From Pseudomonadota bacterium (GTDB taxonomy: Bacteria; Pseudomonadota; Gammaproteobacteria; Burkholderiales; JABEVD01), in NCBI GenBank assembly GCA_021811205.1, contig JAJZPK010000054.1, positions 1 to 12,860 on the forward strand: a DNA stretch of 12,860 nucleotides. The letters are read 5' to 3'. A model generated the notes under the pieces. That model searched no databases, was not told the DNA's origin, and saw nothing but the letters and a program-made list of their open reading frames with translations. Below are positions 12,840-12,860 of this stretch, in pieces. Both the position numbers and the translations under genes were made by a program. Every line of letters starts with the position of its first letter. Positions within the stretch are counted from its first letter, which is position 1.

Positions 12840-12860
12840 GGGACCGAAGTCCCAACGGCA

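Noticed and set aside
1..12860. CRISPR arrays, tRNA or rRNA genes
   Set aside because: No regularly spaced repeats and no recognisable tRNA or rRNA sequence seen.

Overview
The window looks like chromosomal DNA of a Gram-negative betaproteobacterium of roughly even base composition. The protein styles (IhfB tail, RpfG-like HD-GYP regulator, NasT with a sigma-54 promoter, GDCCVxC protein, DUF2934 protein, haem-c type sensors) would fit Nitrosomonadales or related freshwater lineages, but the genus is an inference and cannot be fixed from sequence reading alone.

Left end (1-1378): the last 18 codons of an ihfB gene, then a complete IS3-family insertion sequence (about 100-1378) with orfA, orfB, imperfect terminal inverted repeats and a heptamer suited to -1 frameshifting. 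The right end of the IS cuts off a leftward HDOD-domain gene, whose missing part is not on the other side of the IS. No target duplication is visible, so this is probably a rearrangement junction.

Sensory region (1379-9000): a leftward operon of a methyl-accepting chemotaxis protein with a periplasmic CxxCH haem motif (broken by about three one-base frame disruptions), an HD-GYP response regulator and the truncated HDOD gene. It diverges from a rightward operon of a MerR-type-HTH/receiver fusion, a 1165-residue hybrid histidine kinase that also has a periplasmic CxxCH motif, and a stand-alone receiver. The shared intergenic region holds a perfect 11+11 bp inverted repeat. Together this looks like a haem/redox-sensing, c-di-GMP-linked phosphorelay, one arm of which is decaying.

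ECF region (9087-10436): two very small cysteine-containing single-pass membrane proteins (40 and 43 residues), transcribed leftward, diverge from an ECF sigma factor, a 59-residue zinc-finger anti-sigma factor and a GDCCVxC protein. This compact cysteine-rich module is the best candidate here for a poorly described stress or metal system.

Right part (10437-12860): a remnant of an IS200/IS605 TnpA, a divergent IHF/HU-like protein, a leftward DUF2934 protein with its own terminator, an unrecognised AT-rich gene, and finally nasT (ANTAR antiterminator). nasT has a near-perfect sigma-54 promoter and NtrC-like half sites upstream, and is followed by a 13-bp hairpin with a hexaloop carrying A1 and G4, the signature of an ANTAR-binding leader RNA. 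A nitrate/nitrite assimilation operon is therefore expected just beyond the right edge.
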